Shown here: positions 49,954 through 59,334 of the stretch, one piece after another | Layout of the letters: every line of letters starts with the position of its first letter | Numbering within the stretch: the stretch's first letter is position 1 | Assembly: GCF_900177385.1 (NCBI RefSeq) | Contig: NZ_FXBJ01000002.1 | Span: 1,988,001-2,052,000, forward strand | DNA: 64,000 nt | Origin: Carnobacterium iners | GTDB lineage: Bacteria > Bacillota > Bacilli > Lactobacillales > Carnobacteriaceae | Direction: 5' to 3' | The notes under the pieces: generated by a model | What the model saw: only the letters and a program-made list of their open reading frames with translations | Databases searched by the model: none | What the model was told of the DNA's origin: nothing | Made by a program: the position numbers and the translations under genes

Positions 49954-50011
49954 GTACTCATTCCTTTTTTAAAAGATAATGACTGCACTGCTTTGAACAA
50001 TTCCAGTCATT

Positions 50012-50944
50012 TTATAGTGTCGTTAATTTAGTTAGTGTTTTTTCTAAAGATATTTTATTTTCAACATTCATAGTCGTCACAGATTTATCAATTTTTTTAA
50101 TAAAACTACTCAATGTTTTACCTGGACCAACTTCAATAAACGTGTCCACGCCCAAATCAATCATTTTTCTAACACTGTCTTCCCAATAAACTGGGGACAT
50201 AACTTGCTTGACCATAATTTCGGCAATTTCTTCTTTAGATGAAAATTCTTTAGCCGTTGTATTGCTAACGATTGTTAATTGCGGTTCATTAATTGTTATG
50301 TGTTCAATTTCTTTCGCCAATTGTTCTGCTGCCGGAGCAAGTAAAGAGGTATGAAATGGTCCACTTACTTGTAGTGGAACAACTCGTTTAGCGCCTTTTT
50401 CTAATAAAAGTTTTCCAGCTTTTTCGACTGCCTCTTCTAGACCAGCAATAACAATTTGACCAGGCATATTGTAGTTAGCTGGGGAGACAACTCCTAAATT
50501 ACTGGCTTCTTCACAGGCCTCGATTACACTAGCACGATCTAATCCCATTACCGCACTCATAGCGCCTAGACCTTCCGGAACAGCTTCTGTCATATACTGT
50601 CCTCTTTTTTTAACTAGTTTGACTGCTGTTTGGAAATCTAATACCTCAGCTTTGACAAAAGCACTGTACTCCCCAAGACTAAGACCCGCCACCACTTCTG
50701 GCACTATCCCTTTTCCCCTTAACAAAGCATCTATTGCTAGACTAAGAGTTAAGATAGCTGGTTGTGTATAGGTTGTTTTATTGAGTAAGTCGTTTTCTTC
50801 AAAACAAAGAGCCGCTACATCCATATGTAAGGCTGTACTAGCTTCATCAAATACAGTTCTAACTACTTCATACTCCTCATAAAGATCTTGGCCCATTCCT
50901 GAATATTGAGCACCTTGACCACTGTATACAAAAGCAATCTTCAT
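50012..50944 (-). CDS. fabD: Malonyl-CoA:ACP transacylase
   Basis: Loads malonate on ACP. GQGAQYSGMG at the N-terminus, nucleophile Ser in GLSLGEYSA (GHSLGE variant), catalytic His in SGPFHTSL, and VGPGKTLSSF near the C-terminus. 310 residues. A 146-base gap with a terminator-like hairpin separates it from fabK. Confidence 0.96.
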   Translation of the reverse strand: MKIAFVYSGQGAQYSGMGQDLYEEYEVVRTVFDEASTALHMDVAALCFEENDLLNKTTYTQPAILTLSLAIDALLRGKGIVPEVVAGLSLGEYSAFVKAEVLDFQTAVKLVKKRGQYMTEAVPEGLGAMSAVMGLDRASVIEACEEASNLGVVSPANYNMPGQIVIAGLEEAVEKAGKLLLEKGAKRVVPLQVSGPFHTSLLAPAAEQLAKEIEHITINEPQLTIVSNTTAKEFSSKEEIAEIMVKQVMSPVYWEDSVRKMIDLGVDTFIEVGPGKTLSSFIKKIDKSVTTMNVENKISLEKTLTKLTTL

Positions 50945-51020
50945 TTGTATGACTCCTAACTATTAAGCTTATTATAAAAAAATTAAACTAAGTTATTATT
51001 TAGCTATTCTTTCATTTAAA

Positions 51021-51077
51021 AAAATACCAGAAATCCTTGGAAGCCAATAGGAACTTCTTTCAGCTTTCTGATATTTT
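51021..51077 (-). terminator. Attenuator-like hairpin between fabK and fabD
   Basis: 13-bp stem (51021-51033 with 51065-51077, one G-U pair) followed on the minus strand by T6-7, with an inner GGAAG/CTTCC pairing. It sits inside an otherwise tight operon, so it probably lets only part of transcription pass into fabD and beyond. Confidence 0.65.
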
Positions 51078-51090
51078 CATTAATAAAGCA

Positions 51091-52059
51091 TTATTTATTT
51101 AATAGACCCAATAGGCCCGCTTGTTTTTCTACAACCGTTTTGTATTCATCCATTAATTCATGAATGATTTCCTCACAGCTTTGCTCTTTTTTGACTAGTC
51201 CAGCACTTTGTCCAGACATAAATGAGCCACTAACTTTATCGCCATCTACTACAGCCTTTTTCAAAGCGCCTTTTCCTAATGCTTCTAAAAGAGAAAGGTC
51301 TGGATTTTCATCACTTGTAATAGATTTTTCTACTTTTAAGTATTCTCTTGTTAGTTTATTCCGCAACACTCTTACTGGATGTCCTGTAATCAATCCGGTT
51401 ACGACAGTATCAATATCTTTTGCTTTTAAGATAAAATCTTTAAAGTTTCTATGAGCATTACACTCATAAGCAACAACAAATCTTGTACCTAGCTGAGCTG
51501 CAGAAGCACCTAAAGCCATAACAGCTGCTACTCCACGTCCATCTGCAATACCACCAGCTGCAATAACCGGTATAGAGACCTGATCGACCACTTGGGGAAC
51601 AAGATTCATAGTCGTTGTTTTACCGATATGACCGCCTGCTTCCATTCCTTCACAGATAACAGCATCTGCACCTTCTTGCTGCATTCTTCTAGCTAAAGCA
51701 ACAGAAGCTACTACAGGGATAACAACAGTGCCAGCAGCTTTGAATTGTTCCATGTACCTTCCTGGACTACCCGCACCTGTTGTAACGACTCTTATCTTCT
51801 CTTCGCAGACTAATTTTACAACTCCATCTACGTGAGGTGAAAGAAGTAAAACATTAATACCAAAAGGTTTATCTGTTAATTTTTTTGTTTCAGCGATTAA
51901 TCCACGAACAGTCTCTACATCAGCATGTCCACAAGCTAAAACACCTAATCCACCTGCATTTGATACTGCACTTACTAGACTTGGGTCTGCAACCCAAGAC
52001 ATTGCACCTTGGATAATAGGATATTTAATACCAAGTTTTTCAATTAATTCAGCTTGCAT
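51091..52059 (-). CDS. fabK: Enoyl-ACP reductase II (FabK, FMN-dependent)
   Basis: TIM-barrel flavoprotein of the nitronate monooxygenase type; it is the triclosan-resistant enoyl reductase replacing FabI. GIKYPIIQGAMSWVADP, SNAGGLGVLACGH, CEGMEAGGHIG and IAAGGIADGRGVAA (phosphate-binding) are all present. 322 residues. It lies 30 bases after acpP. Confidence 0.96.
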   Translation of the reverse strand: MQAELIEKLGIKYPIIQGAMSWVADPSLVSAVSNAGGLGVLACGHADVETVRGLIAETKKLTDKPFGINVLLLSPHVDGVVKLVCEEKIRVVTTGAGSPGRYMEQFKAAGTVVIPVVASVALARRMQQEGADAVICEGMEAGGHIGKTTTMNLVPQVVDQVSIPVIAAGGIADGRGVAAVMALGASAAQLGTRFVVAYECNAHRNFKDFILKAKDIDTVVTGLITGHPVRVLRNKLTREYLKVEKSITSDENPDLSLLEALGKGALKKAVVDGDKVSGSFMSGQSAGLVKKEQSCEEIIHELMDEYKTVVEKQAGLLGLLNK

Positions 52060-52089
52060 ACAGGATTCCTACTTTCTCATTGTTTCTAC

Positions 52090-52320
52090 TTATTTTTTAG
52101 CTAATTCAGCTTCTACAAATGTTACGATATCTTGAACGGTGTTTAAACCTTCTTCTGATTCAATTTTGATATCAAATTCATCTTCAATATCATTGATAAT
52201 TTGGAATAAATCTAAACTATCTGCTTCTAAGTCCTCACGGAAATTGGTCGCTAATTGTACTTCTTCTTCCTCTTTGTCTAATTGGTCCACGATAATTGCT
52301 TGAATTTTTTCGAATGTCAT
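52090..52320 (-). CDS. acpP: Acyl carrier protein
   Basis: 76-residue carrier with the phosphopantetheine Ser in [21 protein letters not shown] 52320 ([10 protein letters not shown]) follows GGAGG; five upstream codons are rejected. Between fabH and fabK. Confidence 0.96.
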   Translation of the reverse strand: MTFEKIQAIIVDQLDKEEEEVQLATNFREDLEADSLDLFQIINDIEDEFDIKIESEEGLNTVQDIVTFVEAELAKK

Positions 52321-52392
52321 TTTTGTTTCCTCCATATAATATGATTTTTTTGCTTAATTTTATAGCTTAAGCCCACTACTTATTTCTTTTTA

Positions 52393-53373
52393 TTAAATTC
52401 GGATTAGTATTGAACCCCAAGTAAGTCCTCCACCAAATCCAGTTAATATAATTTTTTTACCTGTTCCCAGAACCAAATCACCAGATGAAACAAGTTCGTC
52501 TAATAATATTGGAATACTCGCTGCAGATGTATTACCATAGTCAGAAATATTTAAAGCAAATTGCTCAAATGGTATTTTTAATTTTTTAGCAATGGCTTGG
52601 ATAATGCGAGAATTGGCTTGATGTGGTAAAATCCGTTCGACATCTGATAAATCAATCCCTGCAGTTTCAACAACCGCTTTGATACTTTTTGGTACGCTGC
52701 GTATTGCAAAATCAAATATTGCTCTACCTTCCATTTTCAAGTGGATATCTGCTGGATTTTTTTCATTTTGACTATAAGGATTAGAAACAGGTAATGCACC
52801 AGTTGTTAAAGCTAAACCGCGACTACCGTCAGAATGAATATCTTCTGCTATAAAACTGCCTTGCGAAGGGGTGTTCTCTAGCAATACACCGCCAGCACCA
52901 TCTCCAAATAAAACAGCCGTACCACGATCATCCCAGTCTATGATTTTAGACATTACTTCGCCACCCAAGACTAAAGCATAGTGAAATTTACCACTACTTA
53001 ACATTTTTTCAGCAACGGATAACGCATAGATGAAACCTGAACAAGCTGCACTTACATCAAAAGCCATGCTTTTACTTGCTCCGATATAATCTTGTACCAA
53101 ACAAGCTGTTGAAGGACTTAAATAATCAGGAGACATTGTTGCAACAATAATTAAATCAACTTTATCAGCTGAAATAGTAGCTTTTCCTAAAATATCTAGA
53201 GCTGCCTTTCCGCATAAAACTGATGTATTTTCAGTTTCGCTTATTCGTCGATTCTCAATTCCTGTTCTCGTTTTAATCCATTCATCACTCGTGTCCATAA
53301 TAGCTTCTAGATCTTTATTAGAGACTATTTTTTTGGGAACGTAACTTCCAGTACTAATAATTTTTGCTTGCAT
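52393..53373 (-). CDS. fabH: Beta-ketoacyl-ACP synthase III
   Basis: Initiates chains from acyl-CoA and malonyl-ACP. The catalytic triad is visible: C111 (SAACSGF), H251 (LPHQAN) and N281 (YGNTSAA). 326 residues, normal. Seventeen bases after fabT. Confidence 0.97.
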   Translation of the reverse strand: MQAKIISTGSYVPKKIVSNKDLEAIMDTSDEWIKTRTGIENRRISETENTSVLCGKAALDILGKATISADKVDLIIVATMSPDYLSPSTACLVQDYIGASKSMAFDVSAACSGFIYALSVAEKMLSSGKFHYALVLGGEVMSKIIDWDDRGTAVLFGDGAGGVLLENTPSQGSFIAEDIHSDGSRGLALTTGALPVSNPYSQNEKNPADIHLKMEGRAIFDFAIRSVPKSIKAVVETAGIDLSDVERILPHQANSRIIQAIAKKLKIPFEQFALNISDYGNTSAASIPILLDELVSSGDLVLGTGKKIILTGFGGGLTWGSILIRI

Positions 53374-53390
53374 TCAGTTCAACTCTGTTC

Positions 53391-53843
53391 TTATAAGTTA
53401 TTTTTTATTTCGTCCAGAAAACTATGCAGATTTCTTAAACCTTTAATCAATATTTCAGCTTCTTCTTCTTTCATTCCGGTAATCGTTTCATTAACCATAT
53501 TGCGATGAAACTTATCATGTACTCGATAAAGTAGCCTACCTTTGCTTGTAAGCCCTAATCTAACGACTCTACGATCTTTTTCACTTCTAATCCGCTCAAC
53601 GTATCCCTTTTTGACAAGATTATTAACTGAAACAGTTAATGTCCCTGCAGTGATAGCTAATTTCTTTGCGACTTCTGAAGTTGTATTGATGTGATCCATT
53701 CCGATAGCTTCGATTGTATGCATCTCTTTAATGGATACATCATTAAAGGTGCTCCCTTGAAGAGCATTTTCTTCAATCATTATAATTTCATTAAATATTG
53801 TAACTAAGTAAGCATTTATTTCATGCTCCAATACTTTGTCCAC
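53391..53843 (-). CDS. fabT: MarR-family fatty acid synthesis regulator FabT
   Basis: Winged-HTH repressor of type II fatty acid synthesis, with acyl-ACP as corepressor in streptococci. MarR core: TSEVAKKLAITAGTLTVSVNNLVKKGYVERIRS, DRRVVRLGLT. 150 residues. GTG 53843 with GGAGGAG five bases upstream. First gene of the fab operon, directly behind two FabT boxes, so autoregulated. Confidence 0.93.
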   Translation of the reverse strand: MDKVLEHEINAYLVTIFNEIIMIEENALQGSTFNDVSIKEMHTIEAIGMDHINTTSEVAKKLAITAGTLTVSVNNLVKKGYVERIRSEKDRRVVRLGLTSKGRLLYRVHDKFHRNMVNETITGMKEEEAEILIKGLRNLHSFLDEIKNNL

Positions 53844-53883
53844 ACCAGCTCCTCCGTTCCTTTATTTTACTAGCTAATATATT

Positions 53884-53942
53884 ACTTTGAACATCAAACT
53901 ATTTGACTATCAAACTATATTATTAAAAAAGGAAACTGTCAA
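53884..53942 (-). promoter_or_regulatory. fab operon promoter with two adjacent FabT boxes
   Basis: Minus-strand -35 TTGACA (53937-53942), 17-base spacer, -10 TATAGT (53914-53919). Two 17-bp palindromes lie side by side on the plus strand: ATTTGACTATCAAACTA (53901-53917) and ACTTTGAACATCAAACT (53884-53900). Both fit the FabT consensus (TTTGA-N3-TCAAA). They cover the -10 and start site, predicting repression. Confidence 0.88.
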
Positions 53943-54101
53943 GAAAAAAAAGAAAGTTTTTAAAAAAAATTAACCTTTTTTTCGATGAAAAGAAGATGAA
54001 ACCTAACAAATAAAGCTTTTTTCATCGCCTAATACGATAGTTTTTTATTTTATACTAAATATTTTTTTATAAAAATACTAATGCTATCTCAACTAAACAA
54101 G

Positions 54102-54136
54102 AAAAGAGTTGAGACAAATTTTGTCTCAACTCTTTT
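54102..54136. terminator. Bidirectional terminator
   Basis: Perfect 17-bp inverted repeat AAAAGAGTTGAGACAAA / TTTGTCTCAACTCTTTT, between the fab promoter region and the 111-residue gene on the minus strand. Confidence 0.88.
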
Positions 54137-54165
54137 AAGCATATCTAAATTTATTTTAGTTATTC

Positions 54166-54501
54166 TTAAGTATGAATAAACTCAACAATATCTTTAAAAT
54201 TGACAATTGTTTTAGACTCCATGATATCTTTCATCTTCTCAGATGATTTTTCCCAATATATTTCAACAACAGCACTATTATTTAATAGTTTTATAATAGT
54301 ACCAGCCATTTTTTCATCTCTAAATAAGAAAATAATTTTATCGCCTAAATCTGGTCTAAATGAAGCCTTAATCTCATCAATAATTTCATTTGCCTCATCA
54401 TATGGTACGCCCAAAAGAGTCGCAATTCTTGATTTACTAGCTCCCTTGCGTAACTCAACCTCAACTAACGATTGAATTTCTTTGGTTATTTTGTCTCCCA
54501 C
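54166..54501 (-). CDS. HTH plus DUF2187-like domain protein, hypothetical
   Basis: 111 residues. Residues ~5-45 look like a helix-turn-helix (ELRKGASKSRIATLLGVPYDEAN). From ~50 the protein resembles DUF2187 (LGDKIIFLFRDEKMAGTIIK, LLNNSAVVEIYW, IVNFKDIVEFI), an SH3-like beta fold. Monocistronic with its own terminator. Domain assignment is by eye. Role unknown, perhaps nucleic-acid binding. Confidence 0.6.
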   Translation of the reverse strand: MGDKITKEIQSLVEVELRKGASKSRIATLLGVPYDEANEIIDEIKASFRPDLGDKIIFLFRDEKMAGTIIKLLNNSAVVEIYWEKSSEKMKDIMESKTIVNFKDIVEFIHT

Positions 54502-54786
54502 ATAAATTCCCTCATTTCTTTCGTTCTTGAAGAACGTTACCCATTTCTTTAATCAATTGCTTTTCAATTATACCATATTTCTCATCAAAATGAAATAAAC
54601 GAATAATCAATCCTTAATTCCTTTCTCTAGAAAATATTAAACTTCTCTTTATTTATTATTCATACTGCAAAATAATAACAAATAAATCACATTAACTTTC
54701 AACTAAATGATTAGTCAATTGTATGGACTGTAATTTAAAAAAGTTTTTTTGATTTTTTTAAATTCCATCTTATAAAAATAAATTAT

Positions 54787-55486
54787 CTAATTAATTGCCT
54801 CGTAATCAAACGAATCGATTGAGTACCGTATTTCCTCAAAGTCTTTTAAATTATTAAAAATTGCTTTTAATTCTTCTGGTATTTCAATATAGACAGGCAT
54901 TGCAGTATTCAGTTCAAATATTCCAAATCTATCTTCCGAGAGGAAAAAAGAGCTTTTATCTAAAATAACTTCATTCACAGTATTGCTAAAATTTATCGTT
55001 ATATTTATATTCTTCATTCTCACATCTGTTAAATTAAGCAGTATAAAAATTACTTGCGTTTTATCTGATTTATTTAGTCTCATTCCAGTAAAATATATCG
55101 CAACGTCGTTAGGAATACCTATTTTTTTCCTTGTCTCATTCTTTCTTCAACTCCTTGCAATACAGGATCATTTTCTACTGTAAAGCCATTCTCCAAATCT
55201 GCTTTTGTGGCACTAAAATTATAACACTAGTAGCTATATTCAATGTCCTTAATTTTTTACTTTTAGAGTTAACTATCGCTCCAAATCCATCTATAGTAAA
55301 AAGTTTTTTTTGATTATCAGAATCTAACAGATTTTATTGTACTATGGAAGAATTAGTTTTAATGGATTTTTTTAGTGGAATAGGAGAGGTTTTAGAATTA
55401 TTTAAGGAACCTAGATCGCTCTCTATAGATGAGCTACAACCGCTTATAATAAATACAATACTTAATGCCACCATTGACTTTTTTAT
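54787..55486 (-). pseudogene. Secreted lipoprotein of unknown family, inactivated
   Basis: AAAGGAG is followed by ATA (55484-55486) where ATG is expected, then KKSMVALSIVFIISGCSSS, a lipoprotein signal with lipobox ISGC. A TAA follows SSIVQ, a frame change occurs in the middle, and A7 stands where A8 is needed (55122-55128) after MRQGKK. The C-terminal part (residues from MRLNKSDKTQVIF to YEAIN) is open for 98 codons and beta-rich, like DUF4352/DUF5067-type domains. Four independent lesions, including loss of the start codon. Confidence 0.72.
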
Positions 55487-55757
55487 GATATTCCACTCCT
55501 TTTTATTTGGTTGAATCGGTCAGAATGATTCTTTACTTTTGAAAGTTATACGGGGTTATTGCAATCTTAACTTTACTGACTTAAATTCCAGTAGATAAGT
55601 AGAAGCACTCTTTTTCTAGTGTTCAACCTTTATTCCTTATAGATTAAAAACATAAGTAAGCGCCTTCTTTTTACTCTTTCTTAATTTTATCGTACCTTGA
55701 ATCGCATAAAATATAAATTTATATCCTTTGGATGATAGCCTTACCAACTTTCAAAAA

Positions 55758-55796
55758 AATAAAGCGACTGAGACAAATTTCCCCAACCGCTTTATT
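55758..55796 (-). terminator. Terminator after nrdF
   Basis: 9-bp stem AATAAAGCG / CGCTTTATT. On the minus strand it is followed by T7, 24 bases past the nrdF stop. Confidence 0.75.
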
Positions 55797-55819
55797 CATT
55801 TCCTTTTATTTTTCAGATA

Positions 55820-56782
55820 CTAAATTGACCATTTTTCATAGTCGCTGTTTTCCATCGATTCAACCATACCTACTAAATAGCCATTTCCTACTTGTGAAAA
55901 GAAATCATGGTTAGAAGTACCAGTAGAAATGCCGTTCATGATTACTGGATCAACATCATCAGCTGTGTCGGGAAATAAAGAATCAAATCCTAAGTTTTGT
56001 AGGGCTTTGTTGGCATTATAACGCAAAAACACCTTTACGCGTTCTGTCCATCCAATTTCGTCGTATAAATCTTCTGCATATTTCACTTCATTTTGGTACA
56101 ACTGGAATAATAGCTCATATGTCCAATTTTTTAATTCTTCCTGCTCTTGATTATCTAATTGATTGTACCCAATTTGGAATTTATATCCAACATAGGTCCC
56201 ATGAACAGATTCATCACGTAAAATTAGTTTTATAATTTCCGCTACATTATGCATCTTGTTGTTACCCAAGTAGTGAAGAGGCGCAAAGAATCCTGAGTAG
56301 AATAAAAAAGATTCTAGCATGACACTCGCTACTTTCCTTTGCAGAGCTGTCCCATTTTTATAAATACCATTTATAATCTGCGTCTTTTCTTGTAATAATT
56401 CATCTGTATTAATCCATTGGAAAAGATCTTCTATCTCTGATTTAGAGTTTAATGTACTAAAAATAGCACTGTAGCTTTTAGCGTGCATAGACTCCATAAA
56501 TTGGATGTTATTGTAAACCGCTTCTTCGTGTTGAGTTCGAATCGACTCTTTAAAAGCTTCTAGTCCATCTTGTGATTGCAAAGTATCTAAAAGGGTTAAA
56601 CCACCTAACACTTTAGCTAGCATTTCTTTTTCAATTTGTGGCAGACGTGCCCAATCACCTAAATCATTTGATAAAGGAATTCTTGTATCTGTCCAAAACT
56701 GCTCGACAAGTTTTTCCCAAGTTAATTTATCAATCATATCTTCAATATTGTTCCAGTTTATCGCATCGTATCCTTTTATCAT
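55820..56782 (-). CDS. nrdF: Class Ib ribonucleotide reductase subunit beta
   Basis: Carries the metal-tyrosyl radical cofactor (Mn or Fe). ATG 56782 (MIKGYDAINWNN) has AGGAG ten bases upstream; a 39-codon upstream extension overlaps nrdE and is rejected. Metal ligands are in the expected helices (Glu in HEEAVYNNIQFMESMHAKSY, and in RDESVHGTYVGYKF). 320 residues. It lies 16 bases after nrdE. Confidence 0.96.
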   Translation of the reverse strand: MIKGYDAINWNNIEDMIDKLTWEKLVEQFWTDTRIPLSNDLGDWARLPQIEKEMLAKVLGGLTLLDTLQSQDGLEAFKESIRTQHEEAVYNNIQFMESMHAKSYSAIFSTLNSKSEIEDLFQWINTDELLQEKTQIINGIYKNGTALQRKVASVMLESFLFYSGFFAPLHYLGNNKMHNVAEIIKLILRDESVHGTYVGYKFQIGYNQLDNQEQEELKNWTYELLFQLYQNEVKYAEDLYDEIGWTERVKVFLRYNANKALQNLGFDSLFPDTADDVDPVIMNGISTGTSNHDFFSQVGNGYLVGMVESMENSDYEKWSI

Positions 56783-56798
56783 CGTTGATTCACTCCTT

Positions 56799-58976
56799 TT
56801 AAATACTGCAGTTCTCGCAATCATTTGAGCCGATTTCTTCTGAGTTTTCTGTAAAAGTTCGTACATAATAAATGGATTTAATCCCTTTGCGCCAAGCATA
56901 ATGACGTAAAATATTTAAATCACGAGTAGTTTGTTTAGTCGTACGTCCCTCTTTCCATTCATACATACCTTCTGGAATTTCCGAACGCATAAATAAAGTT
57001 AAGCTCATTCCTTGATCAATGTGTTTTTGGGCTGCTGCATAGACATCAATAACACGACGCATATCAATATCATAAGCAGACTTATAATAAGGCAGTGTTT
57101 CATTAGATAAGAATGGTGCTGGATAATACGTTTTCCCTGTTTTCTTTTCTTGACGTTCTTCAATTAGACGAGTAATTGGATGCAAACTTGCTGATGTTTC
57201 ATTCACGTAACTTATAGACCCAGTTGGGGCCACAGCTAAACGATTCTGATGATACAACCCGTCAGTCATAACAGCTGACTTAAGATTCAACCAATCTTCT
57301 CTAGTAGGAACAGATAACGTATCAAATAAACCTTTAATCTTTTCACTTTCAAATACATAGTCACTTTGAATGTAGTCATTAAAATAGTCTCCTGTTGCGT
57401 AAGAAGATTTTCCAAAATTATAGAAAGTTTCTTGACGCTCTTTTGCTATTCTATTGCTGGATTGTAATGTATAGTAATTTAACATCATAAAATATACATC
57501 TGTAAATTCTACTGACTCAGGTGAACCATATTCTATTTGGTTTAAGGCCAAGAACGTGTGGAGTCCCATAGCACCGAGACCAATAGTATGGTATTTATCA
57601 TTTCCATTTTTAATAGAGGGTACAGCAGCAATACTGGATTGATTGGTTACCATTGTTAGTGCACGAACCATTGCATCAACAGAATGGCCAAAATCTTTTG
57701 CCTTCATTAAGTTAACAATGTTTGTAGATCCTAGATTGCAACTAATATCTGTTCCTAGTTTTTCGTAAGTTTGATCATCCTTAATTATTGAAGGATCTTG
57801 GATTTGTAGTATCTCACTACATAGATTACTCATCGTAATTGTTCCATGAATCGGATTTTCTCGGTTAGCAGTATCAATATTGATGATATAAGGATAGCCA
57901 GACTCTTGTTGCAATTTGGAGATTTCATTCTCTAATTCACGTGCACTAATTTTTGATTTACGGATTTCTTCATTATTTACCATATTTTCATATTCTTTTG
58001 TAATATCTACATAAGCAAAAGGACGATTGTAAATACGCTCGACATCGTATGGACTAAACAAATACATTTGCTCATCGCGAGCTGCAAGTTCATAAAATTT
58101 ATCCGGTACTACTAGGCCAAGTGACAAGGTTTTGACTCGTACTTTTTCGTCAGCATTCTCTTTTTTTGTTGATAGGAAAGAAACAATATCTGGATGGAAA
58201 ACATTTAAATAAACCGCACCTGCACCGTTTCTTTGGCCTAATTGGTTAGAATAACTAAAACTATCTTCTAATAATTTCATTACAGGTATGACACCACTTG
58301 AAGCATTTTCAATTTGCTTAATTGGATCTCCTGCAGCACGCAAGTTCGTTAGGTTTACACCGACACCCCCACCGATACGAGATAATTGCAACGCACTATT
58401 TATAACACGTCCAATACTATTCATATCATCTGTTGCTTGAACTAAAAAACAAGAAACAAATTCGCCACGTCTCTTACGTCCAGCATTTAAAAAAGTTGGC
58501 GTTGCTGGTTGATAACGTTGATTGATAATTTCGTCAGCAATAGTACGTGCGACTTCTTTATCTCCACCCGCTAGGTAAAGTGCATTAAACACAACGCGAT
58601 CTTCATAACGCTCTAAAAAGCGCTCTCCATCATTTGTTTTCAAAGCGTATTGAGTATAAAATTTAAAAGCAGACATAAAAGAACGAAAACGGAATTTCCG
58701 ACTATAAATGTCTTCAAATAATTCTTTTACAAAAGCCCGATCATATTGATTGATAAATTCTTCTTCAATATAATCTTCTTCAATCAAATAATCTAATTTT
58801 TCATCTAATGTATAAAAGAAAACTGTATTTGGATTAACAAATTCTAAGAAATAAGCACGTACTGCTTCACGATCTTTTCTCAACGGAATAGACCCATTAA
58901 CTGGACGATTTAATTCGTTGTTTAATTTAAAATACGTTATATCTTTTGGCTTGGTTGCTAATACTGGTTTATCCAA
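56799..58976 (-). CDS. nrdE: Class Ib ribonucleotide reductase subunit alpha
   Basis: Catalytic subunit reducing NDPs. 725 residues. FLVQATDDMNS, NQLGQRNGAGAVYLNVFHPD, GLGAMGLHTFLAL, APTGSISYVNETSAS and the C-terminal redox Cys pair CENC are present. Start is TTG 58976, overlapping the end of nrdI by eight bases. No allosteric ATP cone, as is normal for class Ib. Confidence 0.97.
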   Translation of the reverse strand: MDKPVLATKPKDITYFKLNNELNRPVNGSIPLRKDREAVRAYFLEFVNPNTVFFYTLDEKLDYLIEEDYIEEEFINQYDRAFVKELFEDIYSRKFRFRSFMSAFKFYTQYALKTNDGERFLERYEDRVVFNALYLAGGDKEVARTIADEIINQRYQPATPTFLNAGRKRRGEFVSCFLVQATDDMNSIGRVINSALQLSRIGGGVGVNLTNLRAAGDPIKQIENASSGVIPVMKLLEDSFSYSNQLGQRNGAGAVYLNVFHPDIVSFLSTKKENADEKVRVKTLSLGLVVPDKFYELAARDEQMYLFSPYDVERIYNRPFAYVDITKEYENMVNNEEIRKSKISARELENEISKLQQESGYPYIINIDTANRENPIHGTITMSNLCSEILQIQDPSIIKDDQTYEKLGTDISCNLGSTNIVNLMKAKDFGHSVDAMVRALTMVTNQSSIAAVPSIKNGNDKYHTIGLGAMGLHTFLALNQIEYGSPESVEFTDVYFMMLNYYTLQSSNRIAKERQETFYNFGKSSYATGDYFNDYIQSDYVFESEKIKGLFDTLSVPTREDWLNLKSAVMTDGLYHQNRLAVAPTGSISYVNETSASLHPITRLIEERQEKKTGKTYYPAPFLSNETLPYYKSAYDIDMRRVIDVYAAAQKHIDQGMSLTLFMRSEIPEGMYEWKEGRTTKQTTRDLNILRHYAWRKGIKSIYYVRTFTENSEEIGSNDCENCSI

Positions 58977-59334
58977 GTTCTTTCACCGCTTTCTTTAATT
59001 TTCGGACATCTTCTTCATTTCCTTGAAATTCAAAAGTATGCAATAAAGGAACATCATATTTTTCAGCTAAGTCTTTTGCTGTAAAAGCAAATAGTTTCCC
59101 AAAATTTAAATTACCTCCACCAGCTACACCTTTGAAATAGGATAGGTTGCTTCCTGTTTCAATAAAATCATTCATTATTTCAGTCGCTTCAATTTCATAA
59201 GTAGGAACAACTGCTATAAATGGTTCTTCAATAAAAATATAAGGATTCGTAAGAGTAACCTCCAACAAATCCATATCAAGCTTATGAACAAACTTTTTGG
59301 TCTGCCCTGTTAAGGACATATAAACTATTTTCAT
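58969..59334 (-). CDS. nrdI: NrdI flavodoxin
   Basis: Flavodoxin-like protein that supplies oxidant for assembly of the NrdF manganese cofactor. 121 residues: MSLTGQTKKFVHKL (FMN phosphate loop), VPTYE and KGVAGGGNLNFG. It overlaps nrdH by ATGA and nrdE by eight bases. Confidence 0.95.
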   Translation of the reverse strand: MKIVYMSLTGQTKKFVHKLDMDLLEVTLTNPYIFIEEPFIAVVPTYEIEATEIMNDFIETGSNLSYFKGVAGGGNLNFGKLFAFTAKDLAEKYDVPLLHTFEFQGNEEDVRKLKKAVKELG

